Assembly (NCBI RefSeq): GCF_014645495.1
Contig: NZ_BMLV01000002.1
Location: 115,191 to 179,190, forward strand
DNA: 64,000 bases
Origin: Cloacibacterium rupense
GTDB lineage: Bacteria; Bacteroidota; Bacteroidia; Flavobacteriales; Weeksellaceae
Direction: 5' to 3'
Shown: in pieces, positions 19,537-29,598 of the stretch
Numbering within the stretch: the first letter of the stretch is position 1
Layout of the letters: every line of letters begins with the position of its first letter
The notes under the pieces: model-generated
The model's database searches: none
Seen by the model: only the letters and a program-made list of their open reading frames with translations
What the model was told of the DNA's origin: nothing
Made by a program: the position numbers and the translations under genes

Positions 19537-20470
19537 TGCTTCCTATGGTGTCAATTTCTAGCATATCTACACTTCTATGAAGGTCTGTTCTGCTGTCATA
19601 ATACATCAATCCAGCATTGATGTAGATAATATTAGAAAGCAACAAACTCATTATTATAGATACTAAATAAACAATGAATAAAAGAATCATTAGAATAGGA
19701 TTAGAACCATTTTCAGCTCCTTGGTCTATTGGTGCTGCAAAGGCTGTTCCTGCAATGATAGACATGGGAAGCATGGTAAATACGTAAGAAATGACATTCA
19801 TAATTATATAAATGATAACAACTGACCCAAAATAATTCCAAAATTTAGAAAATTGAATTCTAAAACCTTCGCTTAAAGAATCAATAAAACCTTTGTTGGT
19901 GGTGAAGTAATCAAAAAAAGTAAAATTAGAAATATTGGCAAAAACAGGCAGTATAAACAAAAAAAGAAAAATACCTATTACAATAAACATTAGCGCTACA
20001 GATATCAAAGATGCAATAACAATTATAGGTAATAAAGTGATTAATGACCATAAGAAGAACTTAAAAAACTTACCTACATTTTTCTTAATATCACTCACCA
20101 TTTCATCTGTTGTTATGTCTTTATTCCCTGTTTCTGCAAGCCTTTTTAGATAAAGTACAGGGAATGTATAATTCACTAATGAAAGCATCAAAATGATTAA
20201 AAACATTAATACACCTAAAACGATAAGCGAACCCATATTTTCTGTAAAATATTGCTCAAATAGATACGAACTGCTTCCTTGCATATTAGAATTGAATAGC
20301 ATTGGGAAAACATCTTTGAAAGCAAAAACTATCACTACAACCAATAAAATGATAATTAAACCATTAATCATCAAATAGTTTTTGAAGTAATTTTTGCCAT
20401 GTTCTTTGAAGAAGTTGAAGGTGTCACTTATTAATTCTCCGAACTGTCTTTTCTTGTAAATTTGCATCAT
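19526..20470 (-). CDS. Polytopic membrane protein of unknown function
   Basis: A 314-residue integral membrane protein with about six hydrophobic segments, near residues 34-55, 78-100, 140-175, 212-240 and 258-285. The short cytoplasmic N-terminus begins MMQIYKKRQFGEL. I do not recognise a named domain with certainty; glycerophosphodiesterase-type membrane domains look similar in spacing. The start (ATGATG) overlaps the SpoIIM stop by 4 bases, and the end overlaps DUF4129 by 11 bases, so it belongs to a tightly coupled operon. Confidence 0.72.
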   Translation of the reverse strand: MMQIYKKRQFGELISDTFNFFKEHGKNYFKNYLMINGLIIILLVVVIVFAFKDVFPMLFNSNMQGSSSYLFEQYFTENMGSLIVLGVLMFLIILMLSLVNYTFPVLYLKRLAETGNKDITTDEMVSDIKKNVGKFFKFFLWSLITLLPIIVIASLISVALMFIVIGIFLFLFILPVFANISNFTFFDYFTTNKGFIDSLSEGFRIQFSKFWNYFGSVVIIYIIMNVISYVFTMLPMSIIAGTAFAAPIDQGAENGSNPILMILLFIVYLVSIIMSLLLSNIIYINAGLMYYDSRTDLHRSVDMLEIDTIGSSAV

Positions 20471-21429
20471 GGTTTTAATTTTTTTTGTAAAATAAATGGA
20501 TATATCAAATAATAATAACCAATAACGGAGAGTGTACCGAAAATGATAATTAAATTCAATAGTAAATTCATTGAAAGAGCATATCTCGTTACAAAAGCTT
20601 CTAAAATACCAGCAACAAACGTAAATGGTACTGTGCTAAGAAAAATTTTGAAACTATCTTTAAACCCTATTTTAAAAGAATTAATTCTAGAAAATGTTTT
20701 AGGAAAAAGCACCGAAGCACCAAGAATTAGACCTGCAGTAGCCTCTATCACCATACTGAAAATCTCAAAAACACCATGCACCCAAATTCCTCTAGCACTT
20801 TGCCCTAATTCTCCCTGCGTTTGAAAAAAATATTGAAAAGAACCCAGCATTACAGAGTTTTGGGCTAGAGCATATACTGTACCCAACCCTATAAAAACTC
20901 CATAAATATAAAGCTTTGCCCCTACATACAAATTATTGTAAATTATCGCAATGGCCGATCCCCAATTAGAACCACTTTCGTAAATTGCTATAGGATTACC
21001 TTTCTTGATATTCTCTAAAGTTACATTTACATATTCTTCACCAAGAATTAGTTTTACAAAATCCGCATCATAATGTGCAGAAATAACTCCTATTAAAGTA
21101 AATAACGTAAATAAGCCAAACGCATAAAACAAATATCTCTTATACTTATAAATTAATTCAGGAACTTCTCTTTTGTAAAAATAGATTAGTTTATTTTCCT
21201 CAACTCTTTTGGTTTTGTAAATTTTCTGGAAAATTAGTGTAGAAAGGTGATTAAGATATACCGTAGTTTTACTTTTAGGATAGTAAGTTTGTGCAAAAGA
21301 TAAATCATTGATAAGATTAATGTATAGAGATGACAACTCGTCAGGATTTTTTTTCACTTTTCCTGAAATTACATGCTCTATTCCCAACCATTTTTCTTTA
21401 TTTTGCTTAATAAAAGCTACCTCTCTCAT
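20467..21429 (-). CDS. SpoIIM/DUF95-family membrane protein
   Basis: A 320-residue protein with a cytoplasmic N-terminus of about 100 residues (MREVAFIKQNKEKW, SFAQTYYP) followed by five or so membrane segments. The order and the phrases YNNLYVGAKLYIYGVFIGLGT and GVFEIFSMVIEATAGLILG (given by feature, about residues 165-250) match the stage II sporulation protein M family. The organism group does not sporulate, so the name reflects homology only. It is the first gene of the MoxR cluster and starts 25 bases from the divergent RDD gene. Confidence 0.85.
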   Translation of the reverse strand: MREVAFIKQNKEKWLGIEHVISGKVKKNPDELSSLYINLINDLSFAQTYYPKSKTTVYLNHLSTLIFQKIYKTKRVEENKLIYFYKREVPELIYKYKRYLFYAFGLFTLFTLIGVISAHYDADFVKLILGEEYVNVTLENIKKGNPIAIYESGSNWGSAIAIIYNNLYVGAKLYIYGVFIGLGTVYALAQNSVMLGSFQYFFQTQGELGQSARGIWVHGVFEIFSMVIEATAGLILGASVLFPKTFSRINSFKIGFKDSFKIFLSTVPFTFVAGILEAFVTRYALSMNLLLNLIIIFGTLSVIGYYYLIYPFILQKKLKP

Positions 21430-21454
21430 AATCTATTGCTAAAATAAAAAAAAA

Positions 21455-22207
21455 ATGGCTCAAATAGAAATTAATACTTCACAAAATGTAAATTTAACTT
21501 TCAATGTGGCAAGCATAGGAGAAAGAATCCTTGCTTTTTTTATTGATTTACTCATAAAAATAGCAGGAATGTTCGTCATCTTTTATTCCCTTTTCGAGAT
21601 TTTCAATTTTGAAACTTACACCAGAGAATGGGATGACTTCTCTATGTACGCTGTATTTATCTTGATTTCATTACCTTTTGATTTCTATACTTTAGCAATG
21701 GAAAGTCTAATGGAAGGACAAACCTTAGGTAAAAAAATTCTTAAAATTAAAGTCGTAAAAGTAGATGGTTACCAAGCCAATTTCGGTGATTATCTCATTA
21801 GGTGGACTTTTAGAATAATAGACGTTTATATCAGTTCAGGCATGGTAGGCCTCATTACAATGATTGTCAACAAGCACAACCTTAGATTAGGAGACATAGC
21901 TTCCGGTACTGCCGTTATTTCTCTCAAAAACAACATCAATATTTCGCACACCATTTTAGAAAAAATCAGCACAGATTACGTGCCCACTTTCCCTCAAGTT
22001 ATCGCTCTTTCTGATAATGACGTCAGAATCATCAAAGAAAATTTCATCAAAGCAAAAAACGGACAAGACCGCATTATCATAAGTAGACTTACCAATAAAA
22101 TCCTAGAAACCTTAAAACTCAATAGAGACGACATACCTCTCACCGAAAGCAAATTCATAGACACCGTCATTAAAGATTATAATTTCTACACAGGCAAAGA
22201 CTTTTAA
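21455..22207 (+). CDS. RDD-family membrane protein
   Basis: A 250-residue protein. Residues of about 17-155 form an RDD domain with three membrane segments: ERILAFFIDLLIK contains the characteristic R and D, MEGQTLGKKILKIKVV follows the second segment, and DYLIRWTFRIID the next. RDD proteins are small membrane proteins of mostly unknown or transport-related function. The C-terminal 90 residues are soluble. It is divergent from SpoIIM, with only 25 bases between the start codons, an arrangement that suggests shared regulation. Confidence 0.87.
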   Translation: MAQIEINTSQNVNLTFNVASIGERILAFFIDLLIKIAGMFVIFYSLFEIFNFETYTREWDDFSMYAVFILISLPFDFYTLAMESLMEGQTLGKKILKIKVVKVDGYQANFGDYLIRWTFRIIDVYISSGMVGLITMIVNKHNLRLGDIASGTAVISLKNNINISHTILEKISTDYVPTFPQVIALSDNDVRIIKENFIKAKNGQDRIIISRLTNKILETLKLNRDDIPLTESKFIDTVIKDYNFYTGKDF

Positions 22208-22214
22208 TTTTTTT

Positions 22215-22311
22215 GGGCAGCTTTTCCGTCCTCCGTTCCCGCTTTTTTGTAAATTAGCCTTAGCTAATTCCATCAAAATTTACAAAAAGAGCTCCACTCA
22301 GGCCGGGCTGC
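22215..22311 (-). repeat. Structured intergenic element, copy 2
   Basis: In minus orientation it opens GCAGCCCGGCCTGAGTGG, has a variable inner stem with GTAAATT and AATTTAC arms, and closes AAGCGGGAACGGAGGACGG then AAAAGCTGC. Outer arms GCAGC and GCTGC pair. It separates the RDD and GNAT genes. Confidence 0.75.
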
Positions 22312-22343
22312 ACCATTCAACCAATCACAAAAAACCTAAAAAA

Positions 22344-22637
22344 ATGAATACAACCTTTGAAAATCACAAAAACGGAAACGGCGGTTTTATCTCCCTAAAA
22401 AACGAAACCGAAGAAATTGGCAGAGCTACTTATACCATTTCCCCCGAAAATAATTTATTAATCATTTCTTACGTAATGGTATATCCCAAATTTGGCGGAC
22501 AAGGTTTCGGAAAAAAATTAGTAGAAGAATCTATACAATTTGCCAGAGAAAACAAGTGGCAAGTAAACCCGCATTGTTCTTACGCACGTTCTGTAATGAC
22601 AAGAATGCAAGGCATAGAAGATGTTTTCACCAAATAA
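22344..22637 (+). CDS. Small GNAT-family N-acetyltransferase
   Basis: A 97-residue protein matching the short YjdJ-like branch of GNAT enzymes. The acetyl-CoA-binding signature appears in VYPKFGGQGFGKKLVEES (residues of about 52-69), and a conserved Cys follows in NPHCSYARSVM. This family is much shorter than ordinary GNAT proteins, so the length is normal. The acceptor is unknown. It ends in a bidirectional terminator shared with the convergent yebC-type gene. Confidence 0.85.
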   Translation: MNTTFENHKNGNGGFISLKNETEEIGRATYTISPENNLLIISYVMVYPKFGGQGFGKKLVEESIQFARENKWQVNPHCSYARSVMTRMQGIEDVFTK

Positions 22638-22663
22638 AAAAGTCGCAAAATTTGCGACTTTTT
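22637..22663. terminator. Bidirectional terminator
   Basis: Arms AAAAGTCGCAAA and TTTGCGACTTTT with a very short loop and T runs on both strands. It lies between the convergent GNAT and YebC-family genes. Confidence 0.9.
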
Positions 22664-22667
22664 AGTT

Positions 22668-23408
22668 TTATAGAGAATCCATCAATTCATCTGTAATTTC
22701 CATATTGTGGTAAACGTTTTGCACATCATCATCCTCTTCGAAACGATCTAGCATCTTCATATTCGCTTTAAATTGATCTTCGTTTACTTCTTTTGTATTG
22801 TTGGCAATTCTTTGCAATTCTGCACTTTTAGCTTCAATTCCTAGCTCATCTAATTTATGAGACATAGAACCAAAATCTTCAAAAGCTGTAGTAATCATCA
22901 CTTCTTCTTCATCACTATCTATTTCTTCTGCACCACCATCAATCATTTCCATCTCAAAATCATCCCAATCCATTTTGATTAAAGATTTATCAATAGTAAA
23001 AATTCCTTTTCTGTCAAAGATAAAAGCTAGTTCACCATTCTTACCAAGATTTCCATCAAATTTATTGAAAATAGCTCTTACATTAGCCACAGTTCTGGTA
23101 GGATTATTGGTAGTACACTCTACGAAAAACGCAACGCCACCTTGTCCGTAACCTTCATAAGTAACCTCATCATAATGTTCAGCGTCTGCACCGGAAGCTT
23201 TTTTTATTGCCCTTTCTACATTATCTTTAGGCATATTAGCTCCTTTAGCATTTTGAATGCATCTTCTAAGAGCAGGGTTAGATTCGGGATCAGGACCGCC
23301 AGCTTTTACAGCGATAGCGATATCTTTCCCAATTTTTGAAAAAGTTTTGGCCATTTTATCCCAACGGGCCATTTTTGAAGCTTTTCTATATTCGAATGCG
23401 CGTCCCAT
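22668..23408 (-). CDS. YebC/PmpR-family protein
   Basis: 246 residues. It begins MGRAFEYRKASKMARWDKMAKTF (quoted up to residue 20 as the family start) and contains GGPDPESNPALRRCI and IKKASG, all typical of YebC. Members were first described as DNA-binding regulators and have more recently been linked to translation of proline stretches; which applies here is not known. A longer ORF starts at 23438, but that start lies upstream of the promoter box at 23428-23435, so the ATG at 23408 is used. Confidence 0.92.
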   Translation of the reverse strand: MGRAFEYRKASKMARWDKMAKTFSKIGKDIAIAVKAGGPDPESNPALRRCIQNAKGANMPKDNVERAIKKASGADAEHYDEVTYEGYGQGGVAFFVECTTNNPTRTVANVRAIFNKFDGNLGKNGELAFIFDRKGIFTIDKSLIKMDWDDFEMEMIDGGAEEIDSDEEEVMITTAFEDFGSMSHKLDELGIEAKSAELQRIANNTKEVNEDQFKANMKMLDRFEEDDDVQNVYHNMEITDELMDSL

Positions 23409-23427
23409 AATTATAAATTTACGAATG

Positions 23428-23435
23428 CAAAAATA
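23428..23435 (-). promoter_or_regulatory. -7 promoter box for the YebC-family gene
   Basis: On the minus strand TATTTTTG fits TAnnTTTG, 19 bases before the ATG. It begins 13 bases after the T run of the ompA terminator. Confidence 0.6.
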
Positions 23436-23448
23436 CAAAATTTAGCAC

Positions 23449-23475
23449 AAAAAAACACCCTCAAAAATGAGGGTG
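23449..23475 (-). terminator. Terminator of the OmpA-family gene
   Basis: On the minus strand CACCCTCA-TTTT-TGAGGGTG is followed by seven T. It directly precedes the YebC promoter box. Confidence 0.9.
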
Positions 23476-23499
23476 CTTATTATTTTGAAAAATAATTAA

Positions 23500-24906
23500 T
23501 TATTTTTTCTTTTTAGCTGGAGCTTTTTTAGCTGGAGCAGGAATATCATGTTTAGGTAATGATTCCCAAAGAGAAGTAATTTCTTCAACTACTACTTTTC
23601 TGTCTTTTAATCTAGCTTCATCAGATGCAGTTGCTGGCTCTGTAGCTTGAGCAGATCCAACTCCTCTAGATTTTAATTGATCAGCAGATACACCTCTAGC
23701 TTCTAGAGCTTTAACTACAGCAGCAGCTCTTTCTCTTGAAAGTTTTAAGTTGTAAGCATCAGATCCTTTTTTATCAGTATGACCGATTACTAAATATTTA
23801 CCGTTACCATATTGTTTAAGATATGCAGCAGCAGCATCTAATTTAGGTTCAGCCTCTGGTCTTAATGTAGCTTTGTTAAAGTTGAATAAGATGTCTTTAA
23901 GTTGTCCTGTTACATCTTCAGCTACTTTTCTTGGGCAACCTTTAAGCTCAACTAATCCAGGAACTGTAGGACACTCATCATCTTTGTCTAATACACCGTC
24001 TCCGTCTGTATCTGGCCAAGGACAACCTTTGTTTTCTACTGGACCTGCTACGTTAGGACAAGCATCATCTTTATCTAATACACCGTCGCCATCAGTATCT
24101 GGCCAAGGGCAACCATTGTTTTCTACTGGACCTGCAACTTCAGGACAGTTATCATCTTTATCAGCGATACCATCACCATCAGTATCTGGACATCCTTGGA
24201 ATTGAGCTAAACCAAATACATCTGGACAAGCATCATCTTTGTCTTTAATACCATCTTTATCTCTATCGTTGTTTCCAAATCTGAATAAGATAGAAGCTCC
24301 AGCTTGCCAGAAGTTGATATCACCTCCTTTGTTAGTTGGAGAAGAAACATAATCACCTTGTAAATTTAAACCAAAGTTTTTAGTTAACCAGAAATTAGAA
24401 CCGATACCTCCTGCTGCAGTGAAGTGATTAGCTTTTACTAAATCACCATCTTTGTTAACAAGACCTGTACCTTCATAATCATGTCTTAAATAATTAGCTC
24501 CTACTCTTAAGTATGGATCAAACCAAGATTCTTCATTCCAGAAACCAGCTAATTTAAATTGTAAACCAAGACCAGTTTGTAAGAAGAATTCTTTACCCAT
24601 TCCAACTTTCTTATTATCAACATTACCAACTGTAGTAAGCCAATCTAAAACAAAAAACTTGTTTAAGTTTCTAGCAACAGTTAATCTTGATAATGGTGGA
24701 GTAATTGTAAAATTATTGATTTTATAAAGTTCTCCTCCGTTACCACCGAATGCAGTAGAGAAAACATCTCCAAATTTACCAGTAGCAACGTGATTCTCAC
24801 CATGTGCACCTACTCCAATAACCCACGGGTTAGAAGTAGTTTGAGCGAAAGCAGTAGAGGCAAATGATAATGCCAATGCTGTAATTCCTAATTTTAGATT
24901 TTTCAT
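23500..24906 (-). CDS. OmpA-family protein with thrombospondin type 3 repeats
   Basis: A 468-residue outer-membrane protein. Residues 1-21 form a signal peptide (ending STAFAQ), and about residues 22-213 should form an N-terminal beta-barrel. Residues of about 217-325 hold four Asp-rich, calcium-binding-type thrombospondin type 3 repeats (DTDGDGVLDKDD), two of which are near-identical at DNA level. About residues 335-450 form an OmpA domain (ILFNFNKATL, GHTDKKGSDAYNLKLSRERA quoted in part) that binds peptidoglycan. The C-terminus is unusually basic (AKKAPAKKKK). It should link the outer membrane to the cell wall and is likely abundant. It has a dedicated terminator. Confidence 0.93.
   Translation of the reverse strand: MKNLKLGITALALSFASTAFAQTTSNPWVIGVGAHGENHVATGKFGDVFSTAFGGNGGELYKINNFTITPPLSRLTVARNLNKFFVLDWLTTVGNVDNKKVGMGKEFFLQTGLGLQFKLAGFWNEESWFDPYLRVGANYLRHDYEGTGLVNKDGDLVKANHFTAAGGIGSNFWLTKNFGLNLQGDYVSSPTNKGGDINFWQAGASILFRFGNNDRDKDGIKDKDDACPDVFGLAQFQGCPDTDGDGIADKDDNCPEVAGPVENNGCPWPDTDGDGVLDKDDACPNVAGPVENKGCPWPDTDGDGVLDKDDECPTVPGLVELKGCPRKVAEDVTGQLKDILFNFNKATLRPEAEPKLDAAAAYLKQYGNGKYLVIGHTDKKGSDAYNLKLSRERAAAVVKALEARGVSADQLKSRGVGSAQATEPATASDEARLKDRKVVVEEITSLWESLPKHDIPAPAKKAPAKKKK
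23998..24165 (-). repeat. Tandem 84-bp repeat within the OmpA gene
   Basis: Two consecutive 28-residue units (GCPWPDTDGDGVLDKDD plus a linker with AGPVEN) are nearly identical at DNA level. Boundaries are approximate. Confidence 0.7.
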
Positions 24907-24973
24907 AGAATTAAATGATTAAATAATTGATAATGCAAAATAAACACAAATTCTCGTTATAAACAAAGTTTTT

Positions 24974-25432
24974 TTAAACTTTCTTGAGAATTCTTTCTAA
25001 ATTTCTTTTATTTTCTCTGTTTTTAATAGTTTCTCTTTTATCAAATAGCTTTTTCCCTCTACCTAAGGCTATTAACAACTTTGCTTTTCCCCTGTCGTTT
25101 ATATAAAGTTTCAACGGAACTATGGTATTACCAACATCCTTAAGTTTTCTTTCCCATTTTTGCAATTCCCTTTTGTGCAATAGGAGTTTACGCTCTCTTT
25201 TAATCTTGTGATTATAGAAAGTCCCTAATTTGTATTCATCTATACTCATATTAACCACAAAAAGCTCACCTTCAATAAATTGGCAAAAACTTTCTGTAAT
25301 GGAAGCTTTTGAAGAACGTAAAGCCTTTATCTCTGTGCCAGTAAGCACAATCCCAGACTCTAACTGTTCGATTATTTCATACTCGAATTTAGCTCTTTTA
25401 TTAAGAATATTTATTGTTTTTTCAATCTTCAT
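24974..25432 (-). CDS. smpB: SsrA-binding protein
   Basis: SmpB binds transfer-messenger RNA and carries it into stalled ribosomes for trans-translation. The 152 residues match the family length. The OB-fold core contains FEYEIIEQLESGIVLTGTEI and YNHKIKRERKLLLHKRE, and the basic C-terminal tail (KRETIKNRENKRNLER) is the part that folds into the decoding centre. A TTG at 25453 would add seven residues, but the ATG at 25432 gives the normal start MKIEKTINILN. It diverges from the ABC-F gene. Confidence 0.96.
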   Translation of the reverse strand: MKIEKTINILNKRAKFEYEIIEQLESGIVLTGTEIKALRSSKASITESFCQFIEGELFVVNMSIDEYKLGTFYNHKIKRERKLLLHKRELQKWERKLKDVGNTIVPLKLYINDRGKAKLLIALGRGKKLFDKRETIKNRENKRNLERILKKV

Positions 25433-25462
25433 AAACACTGCGTTTTGTAGCAATTATTATTC

Positions 25463-25470
25463 CAAATATA
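25463..25470 (-). promoter_or_regulatory. -7 promoter box for smpB
   Basis: On the minus strand TATATTTG fits TAnnTTTG and lies about 30 bases before the smpB ATG. Confidence 0.55.
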
Positions 25471-25529
25471 CTAATTTTATTGACAAAAACCTGTTTTTAA
25501 ACTTATTAAAATGATAATCAGAAAATTAA

Positions 25530-27233
<1,704 letters not shown>

Positions 27234-27276
27234 AAAAGTAAATTATTTTACATTGAAATTTACACTTATAAATGGT

Positions 27277-27303
27277 AAAACCGCTCAAAAACGAGCGGTT
27301 TTG
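27277..27303. terminator. Bidirectional terminator
   Basis: Arms AAAACCGCTC and GAGCGGTTTT with an AAAAAC loop. It separates the ABC-F gene from the convergent lipoprotein gene. Confidence 0.9.
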
Positions 27304-27306
27304 TTA

Positions 27307-27741
27307 TTAATTTCTTAGTTTGATTGTAACTGATGTATCGGCATTTTTCACCTGATCATATCTAGCATTACAAACCTGACCGCTCAGTCTATAAACTCCT
27401 TTTTTAACTACTACACCTCTTATTTTACCTGCAGCAATTGGCACTTTTTTATAATAGCCATTTCCGCTTACCGTAATTACAATATTGCATGCAGAAGCAT
27501 TTTCTATTACAATTGCAGCATTACTACTAGCTGCGTCATCACTTAAAAGTTCAGACAAAACAGACGCAGAATCTTCTTGATAATTTGCTGCAACTTCCTG
27601 ATATTCTCGTTCAGCTTGCGCAGAAGACGATGAACCATAGCCACCTCCTTGGTAAATCCCTGGCGAGCTCAAAATTGTTCCTAAAGAATCACAACTTATC
27701 AATAAAAATGACAAGAAGGAAATGTAAAATAGTTTTTTCAT
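27307..27741 (-). CDS. Small lipoprotein of unknown function
   Basis: 144 residues. A lipoprotein signal peptide with lipobox LISC places the lipid-modified Cys at residue 17. The middle (about 35-70) is rich in Ser, Ala and Glu. The C-terminal half (ASACNIVITVSGNGYYKKVPIAAGK quoted in part) has a beta-sandwich look with two Cys residues that may pair. I do not recognise a named family with confidence. It should be anchored to the inner or outer membrane. It stands alone, convergent with the ABC-F gene. Confidence 0.75.
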   Translation of the reverse strand: MKKLFYISFLSFLLISCDSLGTILSSPGIYQGGGYGSSSSAQAEREYQEVAANYQEDSASVLSELLSDDAASSNAAIVIENASACNIVITVSGNGYYKKVPIAAGKIRGVVVKKGVYRLSGQVCNARYDQVKNADTSVTIKLRN

Positions 27742-27814
27742 TTTTAAATAGTTTATAAAGTAAAGTTAATTTTTTTATAGAATTAATCTATAAACTTTTG
27801 TAAAATATTTTCTG

Positions 27815-27822
27815 TATTTTTG
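27815..27822 (+). promoter_or_regulatory. -7 promoter box for recJ
   Basis: TATTTTTG fits TAnnTTTG, 7 bases before the ATG at 27830, so the leader should be extremely short or absent. Confidence 0.55.
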
Positions 27823-27829
27823 TGAGATT

Positions 27830-29539
27830 ATGAGTTTAAAATGGATTTATAAACCTGAACCTGACGAAGAAATTGTAGACCGTATAAGTTCTTCAATTGG
27901 CTTTGGCACACTTGAATCTAAAATATTGGTTTTAAGAGATATAGACAATTATCAAAAAGCTAGAGAATTCTTCAAACCAAAATTAGAAGACATCCATAGT
28001 CCGTTTTTAATGGCTGATATGCAAAAAGCTGTAGAACGTATAGCCTCTGCAATAGAAAACGGTGAAAAAATTCTAGTTTACGGTGATTATGACGTAGATG
28101 GCACCACAGCGGTAGCTCTTATGTACCTTTATCTTTCAAAAATTGTTGGCAAAAAATACCTTGATTTTTATATTCCTGATAGAAATTTAGAAGGCTACGG
28201 CGTATCAGATGAAGGAATAAATTATGCTAAAGAAAATAATTTCAGTTTAATAATAGCGCTAGACTGCGGTATAAAAGCCATTGACAAGGTAGATTACGCC
28301 AATTCTCTAGGTATAGATTTCATTATCTGCGACCACCATTTACCAGGAGATGAGCTACCAAAAGCAGTTGCTGTTTTAGACCCAAAAAGAAACGATTGCA
28401 GATATCCTTACAAAGAACTTTCTGGCTGTGGAGTTGGCTTTAAGCTTTGTCAAGGTCTCAATACCATTTATAAAATTCCTGAAAGCGAACTTTATGATTT
28501 AACAGACTTGCTTGCCATTTCTATTGCTGCAGACATTGTAGCAATGACAGGCGAGAACAGAGTTTTGGCGAAACTTGGCCTTAAAACTTTAAGAAAAACC
28601 AGAAATCTTGGCTTGAGACTTCTAATTCCACAAGAAAAAATTTCAACGTTTGACATCTCTAATATCGTTTTCGAGATTGCTCCGAAAATTAATGCCGCTG
28701 GTAGAATTTCTCATGGTAAAGCTGCTGTAAAATTGATGATTTCTGAAAATTTAAAACAAGCTCACGAAATTGTGAGTGACATTTTAGATTTAAATGATTC
28801 TAGAAGAGAATTAGATGCCAACATCACCATTTCGGCAACCAATCAAGTAGTTGAAACCAATCAAGAAAATAATTTTTCTACCATAGTTTATCATCCAGAA
28901 TGGAATAAGGGTGTAATTGGCATTGTAGCTTCCAGACTTACAGAAGTCTATTACAAACCTACTCTAGTTTTTACTGATGGTAATAATGGTGAAATGGTAG
29001 CTTCTGCCAGAAGTGTTTCTGATTTTGATGTACACGAAGCTCTAGACCTCTGCAGTGAGTATTTCTTAAAATTTGGTGGTCATCAAGCTGCTGCCGGACT
29101 TTCTATGGAAAAAGACAAGTTCGAAGCTTTTAAAATCAAATTTGAAAAAGTAGTTGCTGAAAGAATAAAAGAACATCAAAAAGAACCTTCTATTAGCATA
29201 GATACGACCATTGAAATAGAAGACCTCAACCGTGAGTTTTTTAATTTTCATAGAAAATTAGCACCTTTTGGGCCGCATAATATGAAACCCGTTTTAGAAT
29301 TAAAAAATCAAAAAGTCTCTGGTTATGTAAAAACAATGGGTAAAGATGGCGGTCATTTAAAATTCTACATTCACCAACCGGTTTCGGGTAGAAATATAGA
29401 GTGTATCGGTTTCAAACTAGGTGATTATATGGAAGATTTCAAAACCAAATCTTTCGACCTAGCCTTTACGGTAGAAGAAAACCACTGGAAAGGAAATGTA
29501 ACATATTATTTGAATATTCGTGATGTGAAATTTCATTAG
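27830..29539 (+). CDS. recJ: Single-stranded-DNA-specific exonuclease RecJ
   Basis: Degrades single-stranded DNA 5' to 3' in recombination and mismatch repair. The 569 residues fit the family. The metal-binding motifs of the DHH phosphoesterase fold are present: DYDVDGTT with Asp86, Asp88 and Asp90, Asp145 in LDCGIKA, and DHH at 168-170. The DHHA1 segment carries GGHQAAAGLS near 420, and an OB-fold follows. The neighbouring nadD starts 59 bases downstream on the same strand, so both may share a transcript, though no functional link is known. Confidence 0.97.
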   Translation: MSLKWIYKPEPDEEIVDRISSSIGFGTLESKILVLRDIDNYQKAREFFKPKLEDIHSPFLMADMQKAVERIASAIENGEKILVYGDYDVDGTTAVALMYLYLSKIVGKKYLDFYIPDRNLEGYGVSDEGINYAKENNFSLIIALDCGIKAIDKVDYANSLGIDFIICDHHLPGDELPKAVAVLDPKRNDCRYPYKELSGCGVGFKLCQGLNTIYKIPESELYDLTDLLAISIAADIVAMTGENRVLAKLGLKTLRKTRNLGLRLLIPQEKISTFDISNIVFEIAPKINAAGRISHGKAAVKLMISENLKQAHEIVSDILDLNDSRRELDANITISATNQVVETNQENNFSTIVYHPEWNKGVIGIVASRLTEVYYKPTLVFTDGNNGEMVASARSVSDFDVHEALDLCSEYFLKFGGHQAAAGLSMEKDKFEAFKIKFEKVVAERIKEHQKEPSISIDTTIEIEDLNREFFNFHRKLAPFGPHNMKPVLELKNQKVSGYVKTMGKDGGHLKFYIHQPVSGRNIECIGFKLGDYMEDFKTKSFDLAFTVEENHWKGNVTYYLNIRDVKFH

Positions 29540-29598
29540 AGATACGAGATACTTGTTACGAGGTAATAACTTGGAATTCAAAACTCGAACCTAAATAT

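Noticed and set aside
22215-22311. Structured element as a simple terminator
   Set aside because: It lacks a T run next to a GC-rich stem, and its ends are shared with three other spacers.
23873-24205. Plus-strand repetitive ORF opposite ompA
   Set aside because: It is the reverse complement of the thrombospondin repeats, so its repeats are not independent evidence of a protein.
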